Shown: in pieces, positions 9,928 through 18,423 of the stretch
Position numbering within the stretch: position 1 is the stretch's first letter
Layout: every line of letters begins with the position of its first letter
Source: Planctomycetota bacterium
GTDB lineage: Bacteria; Planctomycetota; Planctomycetia; Planctomycetales; Planctomycetaceae
Length of the DNA: 64,000 nt
Assembly (NCBI GenBank): GCA_027623235.1
Contig: JAQBVJ010000007.1
Span: 1-64,000 of the forward strand
Direction: 5' to 3'
Made by a program: the position numbers and the translations under genes
Notes under the pieces: model-generated
The model's database searches: none
What the model was told of the DNA's origin: nothing
What the model saw: the letters and a program-made list of their open reading frames with translations, nothing else

Positions 9928-11214
9928 CTACCAGCGCCACGTCACGTTGGCGACATGAGTCGGAACGTGGGCTTCGTAGAACGATTTGCGATAGACGATT
10001 TCGCACGTGTTGGCATAGATCCGAAGAATCAGCAGGCCGAGCCGGTAGATCGGCATCAGCGGAATGGCCAGGGCGAGGATGCCGTCTCGCTTCCGATTCG
10101 GCGAGTAGTACATCAGCGCGACCAGGGGCAGGATTTCGGCGGCGACGGTGGCCGCGTAGATGGTCAGCCAGGTGTAAGGCTCCATGCCGAGCCCGCTCGG
10201 CTGCATCACCATGTAGACCAGCCAGGCAACCATCCCGTAACCGCACAGCAGGTTGAACGTCACGTTGTCGAGGAACGTGAAGAAGTTGGTCAGCATGAAG
10301 TTTTTGTGCAGCGGATTCGCGATGTCGTTGTGTTTTCTCAGGATGTGCCGCACGGGTCCGTCACCTTCCCAGCGGCGTCTCTGTTTGAAGAGAGCCTTCC
10401 ATTTCGTCGGCACTTCCGTGTGGCAGATTGCGTACTGAGCGAAGGCGATGCGGTAACCCAGTTTTCGGATCCTGATGACCATGTCGAGGTCCTCGCCGGG
10501 CCCGACGTCCCAGCCGCGCAAACGCTCGGACAGCTCGCGCCGGTAAGCGGCGAAGGCTCCCGAGGCGATCGGCAGGACCTGAAGCATGGCCGCCGCTTTG
10601 CGGCCGATGAAGATTGACTGCAGATACTCGACGGCCTGGAACCAGGTGCAGAGATTCGTAAAGGCGTTCCGCACACAGACTGTCGCGGAAACGACGCCGA
10701 TTGTTTCATCTTTAAACGGCTGCACGATCTCCCACAGCGAATTCGGTTCCAGTTGCGAGTCCGCGTCGACGGCAACAAGGACCTCGGCCTTCGTGTGAGA
10801 CAGTGAGATGTTCAGCGCGGAAGATTTGCCGCCTCGCCAGGGCCTGGTGATGACTCTGACGATTTCTGGATGAGCGAGCATGTACGGTCGCGCGGCAGCG
10901 GACATGCCGTCCGTCGAGCCATCGTCGATGACGAGCACTTCGAGGCGCGGGTACGTGCCGACGACGGACTCGATCGTCGCGGCCACCACTTCGGACTCGT
11001 TGAGACCGGCGATGACGACGCAGACGCTCGGGCAGTGGTCGTACTCTTCCTGGCCGCGTTTCGGATTGAGCGTGTCGGCAACCCAGTCGTAAAGACACAT
11101 GCAGGTCGTCGCGAGGCAGTACCGCGGGCCGTCCAGAAGCATCAGGCCGACCAGCAGCAGCAGCACCTCATTCCACGATCGATAAGAGAGCCAGTGGATC
11201 AAGTCGCTGAGCAT
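9928..11214 (-). CDS. Processive family 2 glycosyltransferase (Alg8-like)
   Basis: Membrane polysaccharide synthase of 428 residues. The N-terminal hydrophobic helix (about 15-30) precedes a GT-A domain. That domain carries VIDDGSTDG near 95-103, the metal-binding DxD at D150/D152 (AVDADS), the acceptor-site GED at 240-242 and the processive-enzyme signature QRRRW at 278-282. Several membrane helices close the protein. This motif set is shared by cellulose, hyaluronan, PNAG and alginate (Alg8) synthases. I chose the ATG at 11214, which overlaps the upstream gene by 47 bases; an upstream in-frame start exists. The adjacent PilZ protein and HlyD-like adaptor suggest c-di-GMP-controlled synthesis and export of a polymer. 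The sugar cannot be told from the sequence. Confidence 0.88.
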   Translation of the reverse strand: MLSDLIHWLSYRSWNEVLLLLVGLMLLDGPRYCLATTCMCLYDWVADTLNPKRGQEEYDHCPSVCVVIAGLNESEVVAATIESVVGTYPRLEVLVIDDGSTDGMSAAARPYMLAHPEIVRVITRPWRGGKSSALNISLSHTKAEVLVAVDADSQLEPNSLWEIVQPFKDETIGVVSATVCVRNAFTNLCTWFQAVEYLQSIFIGRKAAAMLQVLPIASGAFAAYRRELSERLRGWDVGPGEDLDMVIRIRKLGYRIAFAQYAICHTEVPTKWKALFKQRRRWEGDGPVRHILRKHNDIANPLHKNFMLTNFFTFLDNVTFNLLCGYGMVAWLVYMVMQPSGLGMEPYTWLTIYAATVAAEILPLVALMYYSPNRKRDGILALAIPLMPIYRLGLLILRIYANTCEIVYRKSFYEAHVPTHVANVTWRW

Positions 11215-12028
11215 CGTAGCCAACCAGTTCTTCTTCGGCGGCCTGATGAGCCGCGAACCGCGTTTCACAATTCAGACAGTGTCCGGTCTGCTCCAGGTCC
11301 TGGTCCTTCCAGCCGCACCCACGGCAGGTGAACTCGCCCGGCATGAATTCAAAATCTGTTCCCGCAACGAGTTTCTTCGTGAGGCACTTCGGGCACACGA
11401 GATCCTCACCCCGCTCAAAGTCCGTCGACGGCGCGACGAAGGCACACGGAAAATGATGGATGAGCAGACTGTGATCGAGCCGCCCGGAACGGCAGTTGCG
11501 ACAGGCAAACCGAAACGTCGGTACCGACCGGCAGCGAGGGCAGAGCATGACCCGGTCGAGTACCGAACGTTTCAGAATGCCCGCTGCTTCCCACGACTCG
11601 TAAACGGTCGGGGGAAACGGCAGTCGATACTGAAAAAGCTTCTCATCGAGAAACGGCTTGCGGCAGCGTTCCTCTAAAACGGAATTGGCGATGCCGTCAA
11701 ACGCGGCGCCGAACCGCGTGCCGTTCGCGCATTCGCTGCGATGGCGAACGGAAATGCCGGCGTAGCGAGTCACGCTGTCCGGGCACTCGACGCCGATTAC
11801 AAACGTTGACTGCGCGATCGGTGACTCGCTGTGAAGTTCGAATTCGACTCCGTCCGCGCTGATGTCCTTGAGGAATCCGCCGTACGGTGCCGACTCGTCG
11901 AGCTGTCCGTCGGCGCGCACACTCCACGCGACGAGCGGCAGAACTCGCGTCAATCGACGTTCGGTTCTCTCGTTGTGTCGTGCAGCGTCAATAATCGGGC
12001 TGGCTGCCGCCTGATTCAAAGTTGTCAT
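11168..12028 (-). CDS. PilZ domain protein with zinc-ribbon (TackOD1-like) domain
   Basis: Probable c-di-GMP receptor of 286 residues. The N-terminal ~110 residues form a PilZ domain with both ligand motifs: RxxxR at R24-R28 and DxSxxG at D55-S57-G60. The C-terminal half has paired cysteines of zinc ribbons (CPRC, CRNC, CPKC, CRGC, CLNC) and an HH pair (LLIHHFPCAF). This arrangement resembles the TackOD1 output domain. No membrane span is visible. Its 3' end overlaps the glycosyltransferase gene, indicating translational coupling. Together with the neighbours it looks like the regulatory part of an Alg44-type system. The PilZ call is strong; the TackOD1 name is from memory of the family. Confidence 0.8.
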   Translation of the reverse strand: MTTLNQAAASPIIDAARHNERTERRLTRVLPLVAWSVRADGQLDESAPYGGFLKDISADGVEFELHSESPIAQSTFVIGVECPDSVTRYAGISVRHRSECANGTRFGAAFDGIANSVLEERCRKPFLDEKLFQYRLPFPPTVYESWEAAGILKRSVLDRVMLCPRCRSVPTFRFACRNCRSGRLDHSLLIHHFPCAFVAPSTDFERGEDLVCPKCLTKKLVAGTDFEFMPGEFTCRGCGWKDQDLEQTGHCLNCETRFAAHQAAEEELVGYDAQRLDPLALLSIVE

Positions 12029-12180
12029 CGTGTTCCCCTCAGTGATGTCGCGTCGCTGGTCTCAAAGTGGCATGGGCATCCTGCCCATGAGTGTTCCGAG
12101 CGAAACACGGCCTGGAAGGCCGTGCCACGGGGAGAGTCCAACTGGACTCCGATGGTGGGGCTCGCTTCGCTCGGCCCACC
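12029..12180. repeat. Composite palindromic repeats
   Basis: The short gap between the PilZ and HlyD genes is filled by several palindromes: GGCATGGGCATCCTGCCCAT near 12070, ACGGCCTGGAAGGCCGT near 12105, and a third (GGTGGGGCTCGC...GGCCCACC) near 12153-12181. The first resembles the ends of the larger elements at 48058 and 53116, and the second recurs at about 53390. They probably form hairpins in the transcript between the two genes. Confidence 0.65.
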
Positions 12181-13614
12181 CTACTGAATGCGTACATTCC
12201 GAATCTGATTGATGGCGGCTGTGCGGGACTCATCGACGATCTGTTTCAGATCGTTGATTTTCTCGCCGTGTTTAATGCTCAGGTGGTTGATCCAGGTCAG
12301 CCGCACAACGGCTCCGATTTGAATTCCGGAATTCGCCGGAGTCAGAGAGAGAGACTTCGGCCGTAGCCGGATCGGCATCAGCTGCTGATCGCTGAGGTAG
12401 TACCTTCGCACGGCGGCCGGAGCCGATTCGAATCGCTCGCGACTTCCGACGACCGTGTAAGTCTGACTGCGGTCGAGCGGTTCGATGCTGAGCGTGACTT
12501 CCGTGCCAGGCGGCAGTGTTCGGCTTTCGTCCTGCGGCATGTAGAGCGTCGCTTCGAGCGAATTCGTGTCGACCAGGTCGAGGATTGTTTCGAGGCTGGC
12601 GACGCGCTGGCCGTCCATGTGGTGCACTTTCGTGACGACTCCGGCGACGGGTGATCGCAGCGCGCCCTCGTGAAGCTGTTCTTCGAGTCGGAAAAGTTCG
12701 GCCTGGAGAGACTCGATCCGGGCGAGGACCGGCTGCAGTTGATCCCAGCCGGCTTCCGGTTCTTCATCGTGAGCGGGTTCCGCCCGCTGCCGTCGCTTTT
12801 CGACGGCCGCTTCGAGCTTGGTGACGAGTTCCCGCAGGCCGGACTCGGCAAACTCAAGCCGCTCGACTTCTTCCTTCGCAATGAACTCGCCGACGCCAAG
12901 AGCTCGCTTGTGTTCCCGCTCGAGTCGCAGCAGATCCTGGCGGTTTTTCTGAAGCGATCCCCACAGTTCAAAATACTCAGCGGCGTTCTCGTTCGAGTCC
13001 CAGCGGATGCGCGACGCTTCCGCTTCGAGCTTTGCCCGTTCGATTTTCAGCTCGTCTCTGGTGCGGTCAATCTGCCGCTGGACTTCCGGGCTGACGACGG
13101 TTGCCAGAAGCTGCCCGGCCTCAACCGACTGGCCCTCGGCCACGTGAATCTCTTTCAGTTGTCCGTCCCACGGCGCGGCGACTCGCAGAGTGTCGCCCGT
13201 CATGACGCCGTACGCGGCAACGCCGACGAAGGAATCCCAGATGGCCCAGCCGACAGACAGGCAAATGCCGAACAGCATCGCACCGATCAGGAAGCGGCCT
13301 TTAGGACGCTTCGGCATCGGCTTTGGCGATGAGAATCCCGGCGAGTCCGCATCGACGTCACGCGGCCATTGAGGCTGCGCGACGAACGACGATTGAAAAC
13401 CGCGTGGAGCCGGGAAGTCCGGCACGCTGGTCGGCTCAGATGCCAGCGGCTTGACAGGAGTGGCCACGGCAACGACGGAGGGGGATTCGGCACTCGCCGG
13501 ATCGGCTTCTTCGACGTGACCCGGGAACCCTGGCTCCGCGCGGCCGGACAAGGCGTCCGGTGCGCTGCGAAGGTCCTGCACAACCTGTTCGATTTCCGGC
13601 AGCTCGTGAGACAC
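12181..13614 (-). CDS. HlyD-like periplasmic adaptor protein
   Basis: Membrane fusion/adaptor protein of 477 residues. It has a proline-rich cytoplasmic N-terminus of about 105 residues and one membrane helix at about 107-125. A first lipoyl-like half (APWDGQLKEIHVAEGQSVEA) comes next, then a long alpha-helical hairpin (about 175-310). The second lipoyl half is LRSPVAGVVTKVHHMDGQRV, followed by a beta-barrel region. The start is GTG at 13614, supported by a strong AAGGAGG site just upstream. Adaptors of this type join inner-membrane machines to export channels. Here there is no ABC or RND pump beside it; instead a PilZ protein and a GT2 synthase follow, as with the periplasmic part of Alg44. 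Export of a polysaccharide is therefore more likely than drug efflux. Confidence 0.85.
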   Translation of the reverse strand: MSHELPEIEQVVQDLRSAPDALSGRAEPGFPGHVEEADPASAESPSVVAVATPVKPLASEPTSVPDFPAPRGFQSSFVAQPQWPRDVDADSPGFSSPKPMPKRPKGRFLIGAMLFGICLSVGWAIWDSFVGVAAYGVMTGDTLRVAAPWDGQLKEIHVAEGQSVEAGQLLATVVSPEVQRQIDRTRDELKIERAKLEAEASRIRWDSNENAAEYFELWGSLQKNRQDLLRLEREHKRALGVGEFIAKEEVERLEFAESGLRELVTKLEAAVEKRRQRAEPAHDEEPEAGWDQLQPVLARIESLQAELFRLEEQLHEGALRSPVAGVVTKVHHMDGQRVASLETILDLVDTNSLEATLYMPQDESRTLPPGTEVTLSIEPLDRSQTYTVVGSRERFESAPAAVRRYYLSDQQLMPIRLRPKSLSLTPANSGIQIGAVVRLTWINHLSIKHGEKINDLKQIVDESRTAAINQIRNVRIQ

Positions 13615-13804
13615 GCTGCCCCTCCTTAGCTCAAAAACGATTCCACAAAATGACGCGCCCGCACGAGGAGAACGTACGTTGCGACTGTGGAACGATGAGC
13701 CAGTTTGGGAGGGAGTTCACGCGAAAGACGTACCGCGCGTATCGAATGCGCAGGTCATCGGGAGGGGATCAACTGCAGCAGCGAGGCGACATCCGACATT
13801 CCAC

Positions 13805-14956
13805 TTACGGATCGATCCCACCCGGGAACTGCGGGGTGAGCCAGACATCGGCGGGATATGGCTCTGTGATTTCACCGAGTTTCTCGTGACGCCGCGGTGA
13901 GGTTTGATCGGCAACGGCCTCACAGAAAATGGCTCGCGGCGATTGCGTCTCAAGTTTCTCCTCGACTTCTTCGCTGATTCGATCGTACTCGTCGTTTTCA
14001 AATTCGATCTCTTCTGCGGTCGTGAGGTTTGCGTGGATGTACTGCTCAAGATGTTCGGCCAGGTCGTTGGCGGTCAGGCCGTCGTGAATAAAAATGACCC
14101 GGTCGCGAATCCGGTCCCATTCGAGTGCCGAAACGCCTGAGGACACGATCCAGGATTCCCGCAGTTGATTTTCCAGGAACTCGTTAATCTGCTCGCGCCA
14201 GATCGATCGAATCTGCTGGACCACTTCCAGGTTGTCTGCTGTCGACAAGGCCTGTGAAGTCTCCTCTTCGGAAGACGATTCTCTGCTGAGGCCGCTTTCG
14301 AAGGCCGTTTGAATTTCTTCCTCCGACGGACCGCCACGTTCGATTCGCCAGTCCATGTCGCGCGCCCAGGCGTCCTCGAATCGCGAAGGGAATGACTCGG
14401 CGCTCGTCGCCACGGTTGGCTTGTCGGGACGGTCGGCGATCACCGCGTCGATCAGTTCGGCCGTCGGAATTCCCGTTCGAAACTCGAACGTCGTCCACGG
14501 CGGGTTTCCCATGTGATGATTCGGCCCAGTGCTATAGGCGAAGAGCGTGCCGTCCTCAAACTCGCAGCCGGCTTCGAACCACAGACCGGCGACGGGGTGT
14601 TCGTAGATCACGACGAAGAGGTTCTGGTCGGCAAGGTGCCAGGCTTCCAGCAGCACGGTGGGAGGCGACGTTGCGAAGCGACCGATCCGGACTCCGCCGC
14701 GTGAATCGAGATCTTCGCAAATCGCGTCGAAGGCACTGGTGTCGATCCACTCACGATGGTTGGCCGGTTCGAGCTTGATGCGAAATGGCGGGACGGTTTC
14801 CGACATCGCCTCCGCTGCGTCCATCAGTCCGCTGTACGGGCTGCCGAGCTTCCCCATTTTTCGACGCAGAAAAAAGTACCCGATCACGATGAGCAGTCCG
14901 AAGAGGACAACCGCCCCGACGACGACCGCACCGACAATTTTGAAAAACGTTTCCAT
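13805..14956 (-). CDS. Membrane-anchored protein of unknown function
   Basis: A 383-residue protein with a single N-terminal membrane helix (about residues 7-29, very Val/Gly/Leu-rich) and a large hydrophilic part. The C-terminal third is highly acidic (SEEE, SSEEETS, TTAEEIEFENDEYD) and probably helical. I see no catalytic motif. It follows no obvious partner and is separated from the HlyD gene by 190 bases in which I see nothing. The ATG start is clear. Reading-frame length and codon use support a real gene. Confidence 0.7.
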   Translation of the reverse strand: METFFKIVGAVVVGAVVLFGLLIVIGYFFLRRKMGKLGSPYSGLMDAAEAMSETVPPFRIKLEPANHREWIDTSAFDAICEDLDSRGGVRIGRFATSPPTVLLEAWHLADQNLFVVIYEHPVAGLWFEAGCEFEDGTLFAYSTGPNHHMGNPPWTTFEFRTGIPTAELIDAVIADRPDKPTVATSAESFPSRFEDAWARDMDWRIERGGPSEEEIQTAFESGLSRESSSEEETSQALSTADNLEVVQQIRSIWREQINEFLENQLRESWIVSSGVSALEWDRIRDRVIFIHDGLTANDLAEHLEQYIHANLTTAEEIEFENDEYDRISEEVEEKLETQSPRAIFCEAVADQTSPRRHEKLGEITEPYPADVWLTPQFPGGIDP

Positions 14957-15108
14957 CAGAGCTCATCTTTAAAAAACGGAGAGCGAATCAGCGACGGGAA
15001 CCCGGAGAGGTCCGCATCTTTACGTGTGGCACGTGGCTCCGTCGCGTATTGTGCAGTCCTCGTCACGGAGTGGCGAGGCAGACTTTCGCGAGTGTAGCTC
15101 ATCGGTTT

Positions 15109-16251
15109 TCAAGCCGCGCGGCGGGCCGACGTCCGGGTTTCGTGCAGCTCTTCGTAAAGCCGCACGGTCTGATCGAGCATGTCGGAAAGCTGAAACTGAG
15201 TGACCGGTGCGACCGGCTGCGCGTCCGACGACAGAAGCACTTGAGCCTGCTGCAGAAGCTCTGTTTGATTTTTCGGCGCGACAAGCCCCGATGGAAAGAC
15301 CTCGGTGAGAATCTCTTCGACGCCTCCGTGAGCGTACCCGGCCACACGCGTGCCCAGGCTGAGCGCTTCGAGGACCGTTCGCCCGAACGACTCCGGTTTG
15401 GACGAGAGCGACAGGACGAGATCCGAAACCGAGTAGAGCTCCTTCATGTCTGTACGATGTCCGGTGAAAGTGATGTGTTCTTCGAGTTTCATCGCGCGGA
15501 CCAGTTGGCGAAGTTCCTCGCCGAATCGTTGTTTGCGTGGGTGTTCGCCGCCAACGATCAGGCCGTGAACCGGCAGACCACTGTCAACCAGTCTGCGAAT
15601 CAACCGAGCGAAGTCGTCGTGCCCCTTCAGTCGCGTGATCCGGCCGGGAAGCGTCACCAGTTGCCGACCGTACGCTCGTGGAAAGTCCCAGTAGAACCGA
15701 TCGATCCACTCGGCCGACGGTTGGAATGCGCGAGGAAACTCGGCGGGATCAACTCCTCGATAGATGACGCGAATTCGTTCTTCGGGCGTCGAGTAGTTTT
15801 TGAGGATGTACTCGCGAATCGTTTTTGAAACGGCGATGACGATCTCGCCACTGGTCATGACCTCGCTGAACCGGCTGACGGAGTGCAGTCCGTGCAGCGA
15901 CGTGATCAGGCGAGGGCGATTGCCGGCCGGCAGTTTTCGCCAGGCGAGCTGAGTGATCCACGCGGGAATTCGAGATGCCGTGTGGACGATGTCAATGTCG
16001 CCGCGCGAGAGCAGATCGCGGACGAAGCCGACGTGCCGTAATGTCAGGAGCGACTTCGCTCCGACGTTCCGGGTGATGTGCGTGCTGCCCTCCCGCTCAA
16101 GCTGCTCGACCATGCGCCCGCCGGCGGAGAGGACGATCGACCGGTGCCCGCGCCGCGCGAGCTCGGCAGCGACCTCGACAGTCCCGCGCTCGACACCACC
16201 CGCGTGAAGCGCGGGGACAACCTGTAACACGGTGAGCGGTCGAGCGGGCAT
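15109..16251 (-). CDS. GT4-family glycosyltransferase
   Basis: Glycosyltransferase of the GT-B fold, GT4 family, 380 residues. The N-terminal domain opens with VLQVVPALHAGGVERG, the typical GT4 glycine loop. The C-terminal domain has VTLPGRITRLKGHDD and the EX7E signature region SSKPESFGRTVLEALSLG with HGGVEEIL. I start at ATG 16251; the preceding codons lie in repeat-like DNA (GGGCATCCTGCC...), and the outermost start is a TTG. It probably transfers a sugar from a nucleotide donor to a surface glycan or lipid; the sugar is not predictable. It stands apart from the larger polysaccharide locus at 36-46 kb. Confidence 0.88.
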   Translation of the reverse strand: MPARPLTVLQVVPALHAGGVERGTVEVAAELARRGHRSIVLSAGGRMVEQLEREGSTHITRNVGAKSLLTLRHVGFVRDLLSRGDIDIVHTASRIPAWITQLAWRKLPAGNRPRLITSLHGLHSVSRFSEVMTSGEIVIAVSKTIREYILKNYSTPEERIRVIYRGVDPAEFPRAFQPSAEWIDRFYWDFPRAYGRQLVTLPGRITRLKGHDDFARLIRRLVDSGLPVHGLIVGGEHPRKQRFGEELRQLVRAMKLEEHITFTGHRTDMKELYSVSDLVLSLSSKPESFGRTVLEALSLGTRVAGYAHGGVEEILTEVFPSGLVAPKNQTELLQQAQVLLSSDAQPVAPVTQFQLSDMLDQTVRLYEELHETRTSARRAA

Positions 16252-16353
16252 CCTGCCGTCCTCAATGAGTGTTGGCCGCGAGTCCATCCGCGACAATTTC
16301 GTCGGGACGGTATACGAGGGGGCGAAAACCGGTCAATGGGGATGAATCGCGTG

Positions 16354-16937
16354 TTAATTGGGAGCTATTCCAGACGACTCGTTGACGGAAGACAGAAGGC
16401 GAATCGTGTCGTATCTGGCAAAGGTAACGCTCGTCTTCTTGATTAAATCTTCGGTCGCAAAGCCGCAGGTGGGCAACACGTCAACGACAACTCCTTTCCG
16501 CAACATGATGATTTCGCCCATGCCAGAAAGTTCGATCTGCGCAAGTTGCGATTCACGTGAGAGCCATTGCGTCAGGTAATTCGGCAGCTCTTTCGTTTCT
16601 GACAAATCAAGCGTGTAGAACGAAACTCCAGCTGGGTGCTTTCGGCTCCGCCAGTGCTCTTGAAGTTCGTGAATTCGGTCGCGTGCCAGTTGCGGGTAGA
16701 TTGACCAATCAACGTCAACAAAGATGACCCAGTATTCATCGCTGAGCGCACAATCCAATTCTGCCTCCGAGCGAATGAATTCAATGTGTGCGTATTCTGC
16801 GTCGGATGCTCGATCTGGTTTCCAGGGTTGCCAGATCACAATCGGCAGCATCCCCAGACTCATGAGCACGATCAGAATGCCAGAATGCGAAACTTCAAGT
16901 GGGTCGGCATTGGCCGCTTCGCTCTGACAGTTTCCAT
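16354..16937 (-). pseudogene. Thioredoxin-like membrane protein with 8-bp frameshift
   Basis: The coding frame for about 170 residues encodes a membrane helix (ILIVLMSLGMLPIVIWQPW) and a domain with VIFVDVDWSIYPQLARDRI. This resembles a thioredoxin fold in which the CxxC position reads WSIY, so it would not be a redox enzyme. The best start, ATG 16937 behind AGGGGAAAGC, is in another frame and runs into a stop. An exact tandem duplication of 8 bases (cagaatgc twice, 16873-16888) sits between. Removing one copy joins METVRAKRPMP to the membrane helix without a break. An in-frame GTG further upstream (16965) lies inside a repeat and could rescue expression. Either a recent inactivating slippage or a contingency switch is possible. 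Confidence 0.65.
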
Positions 16938-16943
16938 GCTTTC

Positions 16944-16996
16944 CCCTCACCCGTCCTTCGGGCACCCTCTCCCCTCAGGGGGAGAGGGGACAGGAT
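16944..16996. repeat. CTCTCCCC/GGGGAGAG palindromic repeat
   Basis: A palindromic repeat of the type ccctcacccg-ccttcgggcac-cctctcccc-loop-ggggagaggg. Further copies or parts are at 21198-21335, 37379-37432, 39616-39650 and 44728-44786. Here it lies between the frameshifted membrane protein gene and the FAH-family gene. Confidence 0.8.
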
Positions 16997-17008
16997 CTCC
17001 CCGCTCGT

Positions 17009-17947
17009 TTACGGACCCACGACCGGGTTGGTCAGCACGCCGATTCCTTCGATCGAGGCCTCGACGTGATCGCCGTTTTTCAGGAACTTGCCTTTGGCCG
17101 AGCCGACTCCGGCTGTCGTTCCGGTCGAGATGACGTCGCCGGGTTCGAGTGTCACGTAGCTGGAGATGAACTCGACGATCGCGGCGCACGGGAAGACCAT
17201 TTCCGAAGTCGAGCCGTCCTGTTCGACCTCGCCGTTGACCTTCAGTGTCAGGTGCAGAGCCTGCGGGTCGGGGCACTCGTCGGCCGGCAGAATGCACGGG
17301 CCCATCGGGCAGAACGTGTCGTGCCACTTGCCGTGCAGCCAGTCGAAGAAGCCGTCTTTCTCGCGGCTCTCGCGGCCGGGGTTCGGTTTGAATTTGCGAT
17401 CGGAAATGTCGTTGACGACGGTGAAACCGGCGACATAGTCGAGAGCGTCGGATTCGGAAACGCCTTTGCAGCGTTTGCCGATGACGATGCCGAGTTCCAG
17501 TTCCCAGTCGATATGGTCGGGCGAGACTGCCGGGATCTGAATCGGGTCGCCCGGATGAGTCAGCGTCGTCAGCGGCGGCTTCATGAAGACGTAAGGGAAC
17601 GTGCGAGCCCGCTCGGACGCCCGTCCGCCGCCTTCTTCAATGTGCTTCGCGTAGTTCCCCGCCAGCAGCAGCAGCTTCGACGGATTCGGATTCGGAACGA
17701 GCAGTTTGACTTTGCTCACGTCGAGCTTCAGCGCCGCCAACTCGTCGTCGGAGTGTTTGGCGAGGGCATTTTGAATCGCGACGACGGCCTCGCGATCCGC
17801 TCCACCCGGCAGCTTCGAGATGAGGCAGCAGCCTTCCGGAGCCGCATTGCCAGTGAGCTCGGCCGCAGCCGAAAGCGGGATCACCTCGTCGTCAAGGTAG
17901 AAGCCGGCCTGGGTCGTTCCGTCGTGTTCAAATCGGCAAAGTCGCAT
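17009..17947 (-). CDS. Fumarylacetoacetate hydrolase family protein
   Basis: Enzyme of the FAH superfamily, 312 residues; members cleave or hydrate beta-diketo acids or act as oxaloacetate tautomerases/decarboxylases, using a divalent metal. The metal-binding segment DWELELGIVIGKR is present with its paired glutamates, as are the family regions KLLLLAGNYAKHIEEGG, GFTVVNDISDR and PGDVISTGTTAGVG. The ATG at 17947 is preceded by GGAGAC; longer in-frame starts overlap the next gene and look wrong. It follows the DUF2200 gene by about 50 bases on the same strand. The substrate cannot be assigned; such proteins are often annotated 2-hydroxyhepta-2,4-diene-1,7-dioate isomerase without proof. Confidence 0.9.
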   Translation of the reverse strand: MRLCRFEHDGTTQAGFYLDDEVIPLSAAAELTGNAAPEGCCLISKLPGGADREAVVAIQNALAKHSDDELAALKLDVSKVKLLVPNPNPSKLLLLAGNYAKHIEEGGGRASERARTFPYVFMKPPLTTLTHPGDPIQIPAVSPDHIDWELELGIVIGKRCKGVSESDALDYVAGFTVVNDISDRKFKPNPGRESREKDGFFDWLHGKWHDTFCPMGPCILPADECPDPQALHLTLKVNGEVEQDGSTSEMVFPCAAIVEFISSYVTLEPGDVISTGTTAGVGSAKGKFLKNGDHVEASIEGIGVLTNPVVGP

Positions 17948-17997
17948 GATGAGGTCTCCGTGAATCGTGATGTTGACTGTCCGTATCGCGAAACAAG

Positions 17998-18348
17998 TCA
18001 TTGCCGCAGAATCTTCTCCATCGATTTTCCTTTTGCCAGCTCATCAATCAGCTTGTCCAGGTAGCGGATTTTCTGCATCAATGGATCTTCGACTTCTTCA
18101 ACACGTATTCCGCACACAACGCCCTTGATCAGCGTGCTGTTCGGATGAAATTCCGGCGCTTGAGCAAAAAAGGTTTTGAAATCGTTTTCCTGTTCGATCT
18201 GCTGCTCCAATCCCGCCTGATCAAAGCCCGTCAGCCAGCAAATGATTTGATCCACTTCTTTTTGAGTGCGGTTCTTGCGTTCCGCTTTCTGAACATACAG
18301 TGGATAAACCTTTGCAAATTTCATCGCGAAAACGCGATCGTTTGACAT
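17998..18348 (-). CDS. DUF2200 family protein
   Basis: Small cytoplasmic protein of 116 residues matching the DUF2200 family along its length: [19 protein letters not shown] near the start, [11 protein letters not shown] in the middle, and [20 protein letters not shown] with [20 protein letters not shown] at the end. Function of the family is unknown. Two ATG codons two residues apart are possible; the inner one has the better spacing from GGAAAG. It precedes the FAH-family gene on the same strand and may be cotranscribed. Confidence 0.9.
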   Translation of the reverse strand: MSNDRVFAMKFAKVYPLYVQKAERKNRTQKEVDQIICWLTGFDQAGLEQQIEQENDFKTFFAQAPEFHPNSTLIKGVVCGIRVEEVEDPLMQKIRYLDKLIDELAKGKSMEKILRQ

Positions 18349-18423
18349 CGTCATTCTTTCCGCAGGATCGAGTTCAATGCAGGTGTCGTCTTCGGCTTGC
18401 TGTCGCAGGCTCGCCGAGAGGAG

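Noticed and set aside
17066-18064. A 332-codon plus-strand frame opposite the FAH-family gene
   Set aside because: No protein features; the minus strand has the metal-binding motifs.
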